Positions 47,301 through 60,143 of a stretch of DNA of 64,000 nucleotides are shown here, one piece after another. The notes below the pieces were generated by a model. The model ran no database searches. It was not told the DNA's origin and saw only the letters and a list, made by a program, of their open reading frames with translations. This stretch comes from Aquanectria penicillioides (Eukaryota > Ascomycota > Sordariomycetes > Hypocreales > Nectriaceae), in NCBI GenBank assembly GCA_003415625.1, contig PYIU01000004.1:2480001-2544000 (forward strand), in the 5' to 3' direction. Both the position numbers and the translations under genes were made by a program. The first letter of the stretch is position 1; the number at the start of each line of letters is the position of its first letter.

Positions 47301-48598
47301 GGAGTGGTTCTTAGGCCTCGACCTGCGAATAGTTGTCATTTTCTTTTATTATCCTACTAAACTTGAGATTGAAACGATGCCAAGATAGTAAGGCTATGAG
47401 ATCACTCATTCTCTCATTAAATGTTTTTATGTTTATGCCCCCTTTATTTTTAGTTGATCTTCATCATGACTCGTAGACAATTGTTGAGAAGTCAATGGAC
47501 ATAGAGACGTCCAGGTAATTGAAGGAAGCGTCTCAGGTGGTTTATTGAGTGTCATTTTAGCAAGATACAAATTGACTATATACCTAGCTGATCTTTCCAT
47601 TCATATCATTGAATATCCCATAGTTTCTTGCAAGTATAATAAGTTTCCAGTTCCAAAAGCTTTAAAAATCAAACTTAAGACATTAATCCAGAGGGTATTC
47701 TGATATTATATTACCCCAGAGACAGAAGCAGCAATATTAATCAGCATTGTTGTGTTGAGATTCTAAAATAATTTCAACATTCAGCAACTGCATTTCCTTG
47801 AGTTCTCAACATCATAACGAGGTCATTCTAGCAGTATCATTGATGACCTGCCACGACTCAGGCTGTCGACGCCATCATGCTCCAAGCTCAATTTGAATAG
47901 GCATCACTGCTTCTTGATTGATTTCAACTGCTAATTCAATGCTTCATCCTGCGTTGTGAGTTCAAATTTTCTTATCTGTAATCAGGCTCGCCATCTCTGA
48001 CATTGATGGGTCATTGAATTCTTCCAGCTATCAACATGCCGCCGTCGGTGGACAGAGGCGGATTCACCGTAATATCAAGAGTCACGGTTCTCATTTCCAG
48101 TTGCACCTAGCTGATATCTCATCTGATATCGTGTCACAATCACTACGGCCGGTTCCGAGGGCTAGTTCCGATAACCACGCCACAGGAACAATCGCAACAT
48201 CACGAATATAACCCGCCAAACACGCCTTCGATATGAGCACTTTACCAAATACCTATAATTATTCAGCGCGACCCACCATTTTGGAGCGTCTTTCCCATTT
48301 TTCGCCGGGGTCGATCCCTTTATTGCCCGCCGTCCGGAATTGTCAATGCACTTGAGGGATGGCGCAATTGGGTGGGATAACAGTGGGATAGCCCCATCAT
48401 ACGCAAGCTGAATGACATGGCGCATGTTATCAAGTCCATATATAACCCAGTATGAGCCTCTAATTTGGCTGGGAATTATACTAGTTGCAGTCGGGTATTT
48501 TCTTTGGTAGATCATTGAATTGGGCGGTATCGAAACCCACGAATACAGACATCGAAAGGTCGACCCTTTTAACATTTAATCACATCCTCCAATCACCA
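47301..48598. other. AT-rich intergenic region
   Basis: No coding signal. Presumably 3' UTR of the SesA-like gene and promoter of the monooxygenase gene. Confidence 0.5.
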
Positions 48599-50002
48599 AT
48601 GACTATCAAAGAGTATGCCAACGGCGTCACGCCTCTTAAGGTCGCCATCATCGGCGGCGGACCGGGAGGTCTTGGGGCAGCCATTGCTCTTGGAAGACTC
48701 CCATTTGTGGACTGGACTCTGTATGAGAAGAAGTCCGAAATTAGTGAGACGGGCGGTGGCATCAGCTTACAGCGACATACATGGCGGCAGCTAGAATGGA
48801 ACGGAGCCGCCAAGAATATCAAGCCAGACGACTATTTTCGTTCCCCAGAAGGACTTGGCGGACAACAACGGTCAGTAACAGTCTCATAAGACTAAAAAAA
48901 AAAAAAGGTGATGCTAAAAACGGTTCTAGAAATGGGAGAACCGGTGAGATCATTGAGCAGAGCTATTATGCTACCAACGTGGACCCAAGACATGTCAGCT
49001 GCCGTCTGAGACGGGCTTTGCTGCAAGGGGCTCTACTAAAAGAGGTTAATCAATCCCGGATTCAGGTCTCCAAGAAGCTAGTTAGTGTGGAAAAGCTGCC
49101 AAGCGGCAAGGTAGAGATCAAGTTCGAAGACGGTTACGCAGACCAAGTCGATCTTCTTATTGGCGCCGATGGAATAAGATCGGTAAGTGCTCAGATCAAC
49201 CTGCGGGGAGGAGCCGCCATCTAACAATGGACAGTTTGTGCGGTCATATGCATTCCCGTCGCACAAGATCAAGTACAACGGACAATCGGCGTATCGCACC
49301 ATCATCCACAGGCCAACTGCCGAAGCCATCGAGGGGATCCCCAAGGCTTCCACATTTTGGCAGAACTTGGGTGGCAGGTACATCTTCACTAGCCCGCTGG
49401 GAGGTGACGACTTTGAGGTCACGGCACGCATCAGCCGACCATCCGAAGGCCAGGAGCACGTCAGCTGGGGACGGCCATTTGACTTTGACAAGCTCGTCCC
49501 GGAGTACGACGAGTTTGCTGAACCCGTGCGCAAGGTGGTTGCGCTCGCTGCCGCCACCGGGGGCACAGAGGAGTTTGCGCTATTCTCCGGTCCCCGACTG
49601 GATAGCGTAATCGCCTTCGACGCCATCGCCCTCATCGGCGATGCCTCGCATCCACTCTCCGGAGCCTTCGGCGCTGGCGCTGGCTTCGCGCTGGAGGACG
49701 TGTACGCCCTCACAAAGACGCTTGACTGGGCGTGGAAGGGTAGTAAGGGCCTAGCGGCTGCGCTGCAACTTTACGATCGAATTCGATCGCCGCATTACGG
49801 GGAGCTGTATGGAGTGCTGGATTGGTACGCGGGCGTCGGCAAAGAGGTGGCGGCCGAGGGTCTTGCAGTGGATGACGAGATCCAGCAGCGAATCAAGCGG
49901 ACGACGAGCAAGAAGGGCAGCTGGATGTATCACTACGAGATTGAGCAAGTGGTTGATGATATTTTACTGGAGGCTGCAAAGGAAGCAACTGTAGCAGCTT
50001 AG
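48599..50002 (+). CDS. FAD-dependent aromatic monooxygenase (salicylate hydroxylase-like)
   Basis: Flavoprotein hydroxylase using FAD, NAD(P)H and O2, of the PHBH/salicylate-hydroxylase fold. Exons 48599-48870, 48930-49182 and 49235-50002 give 430 residues. Motifs seen are the dinucleotide-binding GGGPGGLGAA (residues 19-28) with the E of YEKK ending beta-2, then GADGIRS (DG motif) and GDASHPLSGAFGAGAGFALED (GD motif, D311) contacting the FAD ribityl. Intron 1 carries a 14-A tract. Aromatic catabolism or secondary metabolism is likely; the substrate cannot be told. No other pathway enzyme lies nearby, so it does not look like part of a cluster. Confidence 0.9.
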
Positions 50003-53000
50003 TCAAGACACAATGTGCGCACAGCACGGATGTTTCACAGTGATGACCAGATGTCTGGGCCCGCGACACGTATCGACGAGACGTGGTTGTAATTCTCAGA
50101 CATGCAGGCAGTTTCCCCAACATTCTCAATATAATCTCCTGACGGCCCAACATCTGTCAGCGAATGCCTTCGTGCACACGACACTTGACAAAGAGGCGCA
50201 CGGTGCACGGCCACGGACGATATTCCGGTTCGCTCGCTTGACATGACGCAAAAGCGAAACTATCTAGAGGAATATGTGTCTGTTGCAACTTTATTGATGT
50301 AATGGTACTGAGGAATGTGACACCTCAACGCATGCATGTCGAACATTGAAACCCCAACTTTATTGGCTTGGCCCATCAGCGTCACTGCAGAATCAATATG
50401 CAAACTTCGATGGTGCTTTTAAGCCCCCAGTCAAAAAAAAAAAAAAAAAGTGAAAGACCTACCCTAGACTCAACGGTCAGGGACTGCCAAGTCAATGAGG
50501 GCGGCTATTGACGCGCGAACATGCAGCGGCTGCTCCGGAATATGTCTAAAATCAACCATTAAAGCCACAACTTGACCAATACCAAGATTGAGAAACGATG
50601 CGCTGGCTCTGGTGTTGAATGAGATATAACCGAGGTTGTGGTCAAGATGGTTCACTTGAGGCTTCTAGCAATCCCGAATTCTATAAGCCCCTACCCCTCT
50701 ACGGGCCATGACGGGTTAGACGGGACATCCATGTATTAAGAAACCCGGATGCTCGGGCTGGTAGATTACCGAGCTTGCAACAAGCTTTACACACTCTTTT
50801 AAGAAAGTCCTACGAGAATGGGAAGATTCGCGACATGCATTCTCTTTACGGCAAAAGACATGGGCACTGCAAGGCTGTGTGTGCTCTAGGTGGGTTACGA
50901 AGGAATGATTTTGGAGGGCTTCATGAGACCACAAGTCGGCACGGAGGCGGCCGAGGATGGCGGCCGTGAGGAGGTGACGTGGAGTTGTTGGGGTAAAAGT
51001 GACGAGCCGGCGCTATGCGGTGAGAAGATGCATATGCGCATGGGCAGAGCCCAGACGGAATGGATTGGGCGGGATGCGATGATGACCCAGGATAGGCAGC
51101 TCACTTTTTTTCACTGGAGGCGGCGCTCTGGGCTAGGCACGAGAGCGATGCTTATAGGCTGATTCGTGAAGCGGAAATGTCGGTGATGACGTGAAGAGAT
51201 GCGATGGGGGGAGAAGTGAATGCGGTTGAGATTCTTGTTCGACACGTAGACACATGCTCTGGAGCTGCCTGCGGCTGGTGGTGGTGGTGGTGAATGACAT
51301 CCTTTTTGGGATCTGATGTTGAAGTCGAGCTCGCATGCTGGAGGATGCTACTTACCCTGTACTTTGGGAGCAGGTTGCAAGGATGCGACACCTGGGACGA
51401 GAACCGAGCGAAACATATCCGACGGATGTGCGGTGCGTCGAGAGCTGCACGCAATGTCAATGCTCTGCGAGTGAGCGAGCGACGTGTGTGCGGCGCGGTC
51501 GCTTGCGGCTGTATGCGGACTGCCGATTCCCACTTGGTGTCGCCGCATTACTGAATGACGGTGAGCATGAAGCTGAGCAAATGAAGGCCCCAATGCGCTT
51601 GGTAGAACATAGGTCTGAGCAGATGTTGTTCTCTATTGGATACTAGACCCCTATTGCTTTTTGGCACCAGGAGACAATGCAAAATTGCAACGACAATGCT
51701 AAACATTGATCAGGTGCAATGCTGTCTCGCCTAGGCCTTTGCAGGGATTGCCAAGCAAAGTCGGGAGAAGGGGTCCAGACAGGAGAAGGACCGTCACTCA
51801 AGGACGAGGAGCGACGAGGAAAGGAAAAAAAGAAAAACAGAAGAAGAAAAAAAAAAAAAAAAAACCACCCCACCGTTTGCTCGGGAGTAAGTGGCTGCGG
51901 GAGACAGATTCCCTAGAGGTGGAGATGGAGGAAACGGAGAAAACGGGCACGCTCTGGCGGTAAAGGGGAAGCGGGTTTCTCTTCGGGGAGGACGGAACAG
52001 CAGGTTAGTCAATTGACTGAAAGAGTTGAGTTCAAAGAGGAATAGCGGGCTTTGCAGCGAGCAGCGTGTGAGGTTGGGTGCGTCCGGTACGGCATAATGG
52101 GGTAATTACCACCACATCAGTGGAGGTCAAACCGTGAGCATTTTAGGCTGGAAAGGATATTATGAGATGGCTTGTTTGCGCCGCTCCCCAATTCAAGCCA
52201 AGCACCGATACACAATTACACAGTCAGCCTAACCCCCTCTCCTAAAGGGATAGATTGACCTAGCCGAGGCCGCGCAAAACGGCGGGCGATGCGGGAGATG
52301 AGTCCGTATATTAATGATGGACAGGCGGGCGCTCCCACCAACCTGCTGGCGACGTCCGGTTCCTACAAAATTGAGCATACATAATAAGTCCAGAGCCGTG
52401 GACATATAGTGGGCGCGTAGTACGTGTGTGCGCCGGGTGCCCCTGCTCGCAGCCCACAGTTGACCAGGCTCGCGCCGACGTGGGAGTGGGAAGGTCATTC
52501 AGCCTCCTCGGACGTCTTTTGTTGGTACAGGACTTGGGTACATGGGCGCATGGTGGGCGAGATGGAGAGACGGAGAGACGGAGAGACGGAGAGACGGAGA
52601 GACGGAGAGACAGCGTCATGGCGGCGCAGATCGACAAGCGTGGGCAAACAATTCGCGTGGTAGACTCTGGTTGATCTGCCTTGGTCATCGTCATTCATCA
52701 CTCTCGTGGGCGAGGAGGGAGTGAGTGACGGAGTGCGCGCTGTTCCGTCACCTCCGCTCTCCGCTCGACCTGACGAGGTACCGATCCGCCCTCCGGATTC
52801 TGGGGGGCTGTTGGTGACATTTAGAGTGGATGTGCGACTGCGTACTCCAGAGGTACCTCCTCGCCGTGGCTTGCGGTGGGTGCCCTTTGGTACCTGGCCA
52901 GCGGCGCCAGCTAATAACTTGGAGTTAGCTCCTGGGTAAATTTAGGTAGCTCTCAACGCTGTGCCTTACCTGGCGTGGCCGTGCCTGCCCCGTAACCCCT

Positions 53001-53507
53001 AAGGAGTACTCCGTGCTCGTCCAGTTCTTTGCCCCCCCCCCCCGTTTTAGCGTGGCCACAGTCCACTGCCCTTCTCATCATCGGTGCCCGCCACCCCACC
53101 CACCACTCCCGCAGGGCCTCCACGCCCTTCTCCTGTCCTGCCGTCCAGTGCTCGGCGTGCTGTGGCTCCTGGTTACCCTGTTCCTTGCTCTTGCGCTCCT
53201 GCTGCAGAAGCACCCGTCCCATCCCATCCCATCCATCCATCCCATCCATTCCATCAATCCCCCCCATCCATGCTTACATCAACGCCAACCTCCCTCGCCG
53301 CGTCGCCCTCCGTCTCTTAGAACCCAGCTCCGAGACTCCTTCTCGCTCCACGATCCGCCCACCTCCGGCCGCCATTTCTTCCTCACTCCGTCCCCCATCT
53401 CGCCCAACGACCCCGTCTCCCTGTCAACGACACGCACGCAAGCCCGGCACAGCACAGCACCGCAATCGGGCTGCGCTGCGCTGCGCTGAGCAACCTGTGC
53501 CAGCGCG
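50003..53507. other. Long intergenic region upstream of EFR3
   Basis: No gene supported. Contains A tracts (50.43 and 51.85 kb), a six-copy 8-bp tandem repeat (52564-52611), a C11 tract (53031-53043) and CATCCCATC-type repeats (53.21-53.26 kb). Open frames here are by-products of these biased sequences. The last 500 bp are pyrimidine-rich and likely the EFR3 leader. Confidence 0.5.
52564..52611 (+). repeat. Six-copy 8-bp tandem repeat
   Basis: GGAGAGAC repeated six times without mismatch. Confidence 0.9.
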
Positions 53508-56500
53508 ATGAACGCCATTCAGCAAAAATGTCGCCCGAAACACCAGGTCCTGGTCTTGAAGTGCTATCCCCGGACCACCAAGGGCGCTGTCGACATCAAG
53601 CCCAACAGCAGTGAGCTTAGCTACCTGCTTTATTATGCCACCAGCCGCCGCTCCAAGATCCAGAAGATTGGCGCCTTTCTCGACAAGAAGACAGCCAGTG
53701 ATGTCTGGCGTCTGCGATTCGGGTATGTGACATGCGTCTCTGCGTCCCTCGCGCGCATATCCTTCGGATACCCGCGTATCTGATATTGCCCTTCCCTCTT
53801 GTCATCCCGTTGCACTTTAGCCCCTTAGGAGCTGGAGCCAACCCCCTTTGATGGGGAGTACGGAAGAAAAAAAAAATAGCATCACAGGCGGTGGTCCTTG
53901 CATTTTCGCCATCCATGGCCTTCGTTCACGAAACCCCAAATACAGACTGCTAACTTCCTTTGTAGAAATGTCCAGGTGACGCTTCAGATTCTCGCTGCTC
54001 TGATCGAAAAACTTCACAAAGATGTTGTCCTCATTGCCCCCTACGTTCTCAAGATCCTCGACACGGTCCTCCGCTCCGAAGACATCACGATGATTGAATC
54101 ATCTCTGCCCACCTTCGAAGCCTTCTGCGATTTCCACGACGCCAGTCTCCTGACCGCTGACCAAACCTATCTTCGTCAATACCAAGAAGTTGTCCACCTT
54201 TATACCCAGCTCGCCTCGCCGCATTACACGCCGGGAAAAAAGCCCGTGAGCAACCCTGTGCAGACGCGATGGAGGAACGCCGGTCTCGAAGCAATTCGTA
54301 GCATCTCTACCGCCGATGCTCTTGCCTCAATCACTGGCCGCCAAATGGATGTGCTCGTTCCCCGTATCCTCGAGAACCTTTGGTCTACAAGCGAAGATTT
54401 CTTGGACGTCGTCCACCAGCGTCTGGAGGAGGGGGAAAAAGGAGATCTTGAAAAACCCTTGAAGCGCCGGCCTAGCGTGGCCACTGTGGACACCGCGGGT
54501 GACACGAACCCCCTCGCAATAACCGGTACTGCCTTGGACGTCGACAAACTGGCCGAAGAAGACATTGGTGTCCTGGCATTGGAATGCCTCAAGAGCATTT
54601 TCGTCGTGCCGAACCGCTCTCAGATTCATGGCGCCACTGTCTCCCTCTTGAGATTTATTCTCAACCTCGTGAGCCAGGGCGAATCGGTCGTCAACCTGAA
54701 GGATGACCGAGAGCTCGACAATGGATGGGCCATCTCCATCTACAACATCATTTCACGATGGGCCCCCGTGCAGGACCGCTATGTCATCCTGGTTGCAGCC
54801 CTGGACACCCTCCTTCGAACTCCGATCCAAAACGATAAACTCAACCAGCAGGTGGCTCTGACTGCCATGATGGGTTCTTTGCTACGATCCGACGTAAACT
54901 TGATTGGACTCAGTGTTATGGACGTCCTCCTTGGGCTAATTAAGCAGATGCGGAAGCTATTCAAGCTGCAGAGCCCTTCTAGTCAGAGCGATGATGAAGG
55001 CAACACGACCAACAACGAGCATCTCGAGACTCAGGATCTCCTAGGACGATTAGAATTATGCATTGGCGACCTCGCCACCCACGTTTACTACGCCGACCAA
55101 ATCTCAGACATGATCGCGGCGGTTGTCGTCCGCCTGAAGCCCACTCGCTCCTCTAGCAATTCCTCTCCAAACGGAGAGAAGACCGGAACAACTGACGCTG
55201 GCCCTGGAACTTCAACAGTAGAACTGACAGAGAGCCACTCGCAGCTCGATCACTACTTCTCTCTCAAAGCGGGGCGTGCCTCGGCGCTTCGCATCATCAA
55301 GGCGATTCTCATGGTTGCCAACCCTGAGAAGAAGCTCACTGGGAACCGCTCCCTTTCCCGGAACCCGGTGCCTCTCCATATCTGGGAGGGCACGCATTGG
55401 CTTCTACGCGACCCTGACGCGCAGGTCAGGAAAGCATACATCGATACCTTGGTGACTTGGCTGGAACGCGAGACTACTTCTGCTGACGAAAAGGCGAGGG
55501 ACGAAACGTTGCCTCGATCTCGCTCGTCAATCCGAGTTAATCGGGACGTGGCGAGCTCGCCCAATGCCCGCCGCGTAATTTCTAGCGCCTCCAACCGGGA
55601 TCGCCCGTCGAGAGTTGGCCAGTCGCAATTTCTGCCGCTCATTCACCTGGTCATCTATGATAACGCGCTACAGTTTGTCGAGTTCGAGAGCGACATGGTT
55701 TTGCTTCACATTCTTCTCACCAAGCTGGTCTTCAAGCTCGGAGTCAACTCGGTTCGGCATGGCCTGCCCATGATCTACCGCCTGCAAGAGGAGATCCAGG
55801 ACATTGACACGCCTCTTCACAAAGTGCGTGTAGCAGCCTTGTGCCACGGGTACTTCTGGGCATTGACGGAGAAGTTCGACTTTGAGGCATCGGTCGTGGG
55901 AAGGGCTATCCAGAACGAGGTGGTCCGACGCCGAACCAAGCGCTTTTGGATCAAGGGCATTGAAATGCCACCTCCGCCTGTCAGCCTTGTCAACATTGGT
56001 ACCGATGCGAGAGCCCATCCTGAGTGGGATGTCAGTGCTTTGGAAAAGGAAGAACTGCTACCGTTTGATGACCGGAACTCTCTCGTCGAGTGCGTCGCTA
56101 CTTGCTATCAGGACAGCTTCCAAACACCTCCCGGCAGCCCCGCGACCTCCCCGCACCGCGGGTTGTCTGGTCCCATCCTCGGATCGAGCATGGATTTCGC
56201 TGGCAGCGAAAACGACTCGGATCTGCCAGCTGCTTTCCGGGAACAGATGCTGACAGACTGGTCTAGAGATGCAGCCGTAGCTATGCTGACGGCGGTTGGA
56301 AAGTCAGAGTCCCTGACAGGATCCAAAACGGGAACGTCGCTCACGAACCGGGGTCACCTCACGGTCAATACGACCGGCGCAAACGGCAACGGCAACGGCC
56401 CTGGCCCCACGTCACCCTACGGAAGCCAGTACAACCTCATAACGCAATCAACCCAGGCCACCCGTGAACGAGAACGGGAGGGGACCATAAAGGGACGAAA

Positions 56501-57107
56501 GGGCAGCATGCGCAGTGCTCCCTCCCCATCGACGTCAATGTCTAGCCGCGGCGCTGTTGCATCGGTGGAGCAGTTGAAACAAGTCTTGTCGGGGAAACCC
56601 CCGCCCAAGACAGCTGGCCTCGTTGGAGGGGACGACGACAGCGGAGACAGCATGGTCAGCTACGACGATAGCCATTCAGAGATTAGCTTTAACCCGCCCG
56701 CACAGGTCGAGCAGGCTGTCAGTCCGACCAGCGGCCCCAAACGGTCAAACTCCATTGGACGTCGAGGTCCATTGAACGCGCACCCACCACATCAGGGACC
56801 ACCTAACCTCCACGAAGAGGGCGAAGAAACCGGCCAGGGAGTGCCTCCAGTTCCACCACTGCCGAATGTGAGCCTGCTGGGCGGCAAGAAGAGCCCAATT
56901 TACCCTGCAGACACAACCTCCCAGGACCCTTCATTCAGGCCTGGATCCCGAAGCCTCCGTAGCCGCGGCGGGGACAGCACCCGCCCCCGATCTGTACAGT
57001 CCCAGCACGACAGCGGCAGGACTGGAGACCTCCAAGACCTCCTTCGGGGCATTGACAGCCGAGCTGGCGAGGGCAGCTTGAGCAATGTGACGAGACCTCC
57101 GTATTAA
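53508..57107 (+). CDS. EFR3, plasma-membrane PI4-kinase scaffold
   Basis: Peripheral membrane protein that recruits the Stt4/PI4KIIIalpha complex (with Ypp1/TTC7) to plasma-membrane PIK patches. Exons 53508-53722 and 53966-57107 give 1118 residues. The N terminus (MNAIQQKCRPKHQVLVLKCYPR) has the conserved cysteines and basic residues used for palmitoylation and lipid contact, followed by ELSYLLYYATSRRSKIQKIGAFL, a hallmark of fungal EFR3. Alpha-helical repeats fill residues 70-700. The C-terminal 350 residues are disordered, Ser/Gly/Pro-rich. The intron is 243 bp, several times longer than others in the window. Length agrees with filamentous-fungal orthologues. Confidence 0.92.
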
Positions 57108-60100
57108 AACGACTGTGTGTTTTTTTTCTATCCCTCTCTCTCTGTCACACACTCTCTTTTCTTTGTTTAGGCTGTAACAGTGCTCGGGGCCTAGGAATGA
57201 GGAACCACTGACATAGTGGTGGTGAGGTTGAGCACCAAGGGGTTGTTGGCCACTCGATGAGAGGTTACCATGTACTAATATCATATTGTGTACGCAAGGA
57301 GAGGGAAAATGCCGTTTGGGTGTGTTGGTCGGTCAGGAGAGCACCCACAGGCGAGGATTGAGGTGGATTGATGTGGAGCAGGACAGGGATAACAGAAAGT
57401 GCAACAACAGCGACATGTTTGCGTTTGCATGTAGAGTAGCGACTCACAGACTTTTGGTTTTTTTTTTTTGCGTTGACTTTGGAAGAAAAAAAAATGGCAT
57501 TCTTCATTTGAACCGAGATTAGTGCTTATTGTGACATGGAACTTGAGGAACAGAATGTAGTTCTTGACAAGATGCAAGACGACCATGAAGCGGACAAGTG
57601 GGACTAAGGTTTGTGTTGAAAGATGACGATGTCACCTCAATGTCACACAATAGATTGAGGGGACCCGACAAAATTTCTGATCCGCGGGATGATAGGGCTC
57701 AAGGGTCACACAACGGGCCATTGCGGTCATTCGTAAGGCTGACGAAATGAAGAGATAAGGCGAGAAGAAAGATGAGAGAAGGCCAAAGAGGCTCATCTCT
57801 TTTTTTTTTTTTTTTTTGAGTTTCTGGAGGTGGCACTGGGAGAGAGAGCGAATAGGCGGAGGAATTAAACAGCGTCTCGCGGGGCGCAGAGTGGGTTCGG
57901 AAGCAAAAGACCGAAGGGGAACCAGGGTCGACCATGACGCAGGGTCCTCTTTGTGTTGTGTTTTCCCCTTTTGGCCCTGTATCAAGAGTGCGCGCGTGCC
58001 AATGTAAGTCGATGTTTAAACGGCGCCGGCTAGTTGTTATATCTGGCCTCGTTTGGGGTTGATTTACATGAAAGGAGAGCTGATACAGATGCAGATGCAG
58101 CAGATAGAGATGTGGATATGGCGGCAGCCGGGAGTCGGCAGCCGGCACAGACCAGGGCCGGAACAATACCACGAGATACATACGATTGCTTAGGTAAACG
58201 GCAGACATGGCATGCATCAGGGGGGGGGGGGGGGGGGTGGGGGGGTGACTGACTGACAGCTGCGGTATCCAGGGCAGCATTGGCAGGGGAATGGGTTCTC
58301 GGTCCACGGAGTAAGAGTAAGGCTGGGAGAAATAGAACCATGGGCATCACTAACTCGAGGGCTGTAATTAATTGGCATACTCGGTATGCTCATCTCAATT
58401 CCGCCGTCCCCACATGGAACTTTCTTTTGTTTGCGCTTGTGCTTGTGCGTGAGCGTTGAGTATGATTTCGCATGCAGCCGACTGCGCCGTATCCTTGCGG
58501 CCGTCTCCAGGCATCATCACTTATTACTATCAATGAAGTCAGATTTCTCCTTCTCCGTCTCTCGTCCACTCATTCGCCTGCACGGCGACCTCCCTCCCCC
58601 CCCTGCCAGGGGCCTTGGCGCCACTGGTCCATGCTAACTCCCCCATAGTCTGAGGCTGTGTTTCGTCTGCTCCAGCACCAATCCACGGGCTTCTCGCGCC
58701 CCTTCGCCAACCTCCATGCTCCACTCCTGCCCTACAGCATCCCACGCTTCACGCAGCCGAACCCTCTTTGTTTTTATTTCCTCGCAGGTCGGGAAGCCGC
58801 CTCTTTTGATGGGTCCACCGTCCACCGTCCCCCAGCCTTAACAGCCTCAACAGGCAGCTTGGTCTCATTAGGCCGCTACCATAATAGTCGCAAGCAGGCC
58901 AGACCGGGCTCGGGGTCACGGGCGCGCCGCTTTGGTAAGGATCCGGGCAGGGTTCAGAGGGAGGCGGTGCTTCGTCTTGATTGATTGTGGTTGACCTGGT
59001 CCGTCCTCTTGCCTCTCTTGGGGCCTCTGCGCGCTTTAGATCGGCAGCATCTACCTCCGACCCCCCGTCCCGTCCACTCCTCCCGTCTTGGGTGTTGGGT
59101 GTTGAGTTTTGGGTATGCTCCTGCTCCTGCTCCTGCTCTTGCTGTTCTCCGTTTCCCGACGCCGGCCTCTCCTGCCTCTTCCGCCTCTCCTCTTTCGCCC
59201 TTCCTCGTTTGGCGGTTTCAAGTCTTGTTTTGTGTTTCTCATCCTCGCCTCCGTCTCGTCTTCTCCCCCCGATACTACTCCCTTTCCTCTCCACTGCTGT
59301 GCGACAAACAAAAACGTACGCAATCCAATTTCGCGTCCCCTTCGATTTTCGCTCCCGGTGTTGCCCACATCCGCTCTCCGGACGTTGAAGCTGGGGTCCC
59401 CGTGAGAAGCGAAGCCAAAAAGGCAGCCTGCCCCCTCCCCTCCCCCCGGAACATCCCACCGCCCAGAAGTGCCCAGAAGTACCTACGTCAGAACTGCTGC
59501 CAGCAAGCAGCAGCAGCAGCAGCACCACCACCACCACCAACCGCCAGGCAAGAAAAAAGAAGGTTCTCTTACTGCACGGCACAGGCTTTCCCGAATCCCT
59601 CTCAGCTGGTCGGGCTCAGCCTCCCTCGCTCTCACCTTCTGGGCTAGCTCGACCCGTCGCCATTTCGCGAGGTGCATTTGTGCTGCGCGCGCTGCGGTGT
59701 GTTGCCGCTGCGGCTCCCCGACTTTCCGACTTCTTCTTGCAACGTGGATCGTTGCTGCCGCTGCCGGTTTTCTTTACCCTTGGAGAGCGTCGTTTGAGGG
59801 ACGACCACCGACCACCGACTAACAGCAACTCCCTCGCACATCGCGAGACGGGAATGACGCCGGACTCTTCTTTCCTTGCTCTAAACGGCCGTCTCGCATT
59901 CTACGACGCACGACCCTGAATATTACGATTTTAATTGTCACCACCTTCTTGCCGCTTCCCAAACGGACCCTCGTAGAGCCTCGTTCGTTGCCGTCCCTTG
60001 ATCCACCCTTCTTCAACCGACGTCTCGGCTCTCCATCTCCACATCGACGACGTTCAACAACGTTCAACAACGTTCAACAAACGACTGTCCCTCAACGACA

Positions 60101-60143
60101 GCCCATCATCGCCACGTCTCGTCTCGTCTCGCCATCGCCCGTC
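57108..60143. other. Intergenic region and probable long 5' leader
   Basis: Begins with the EFR3 3' UTR (T-tract, CTCTCTCT). An 18-T tract (57801) and a G-rich tract at 58220-58246 follow. From about 58.6 kb the plus strand is markedly C/T-rich, as in long leaders of fungal genes, and contains several short upstream ORFs. A 277-codon minus-strand frame at 58749-59582 is an Arg/Glu-rich shadow of this bias. Three copies of CGTTCAACAA lie at 60051-60080. Confidence 0.45.
60051..60080 (+). repeat. Three-copy 10-bp tandem repeat in leader
   Basis: CGTTCAACAA three times in perfect tandem, about 65 bp upstream of the next start codon. Confidence 0.9.

Noticed and set aside
41174..50002. Secondary-metabolite gene cluster (regulator plus monooxygenase)
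   Set aside because: No polyketide, peptide, terpene or other core enzyme is present and the genes are 5 kb apart with an unrelated SesA-like gene between.
58749..59582. 277-codon minus-strand open frame
   Set aside because: Translation is Arg/Glu/Gly low-complexity mirroring the C/T-rich plus strand. No domain and no splice context.
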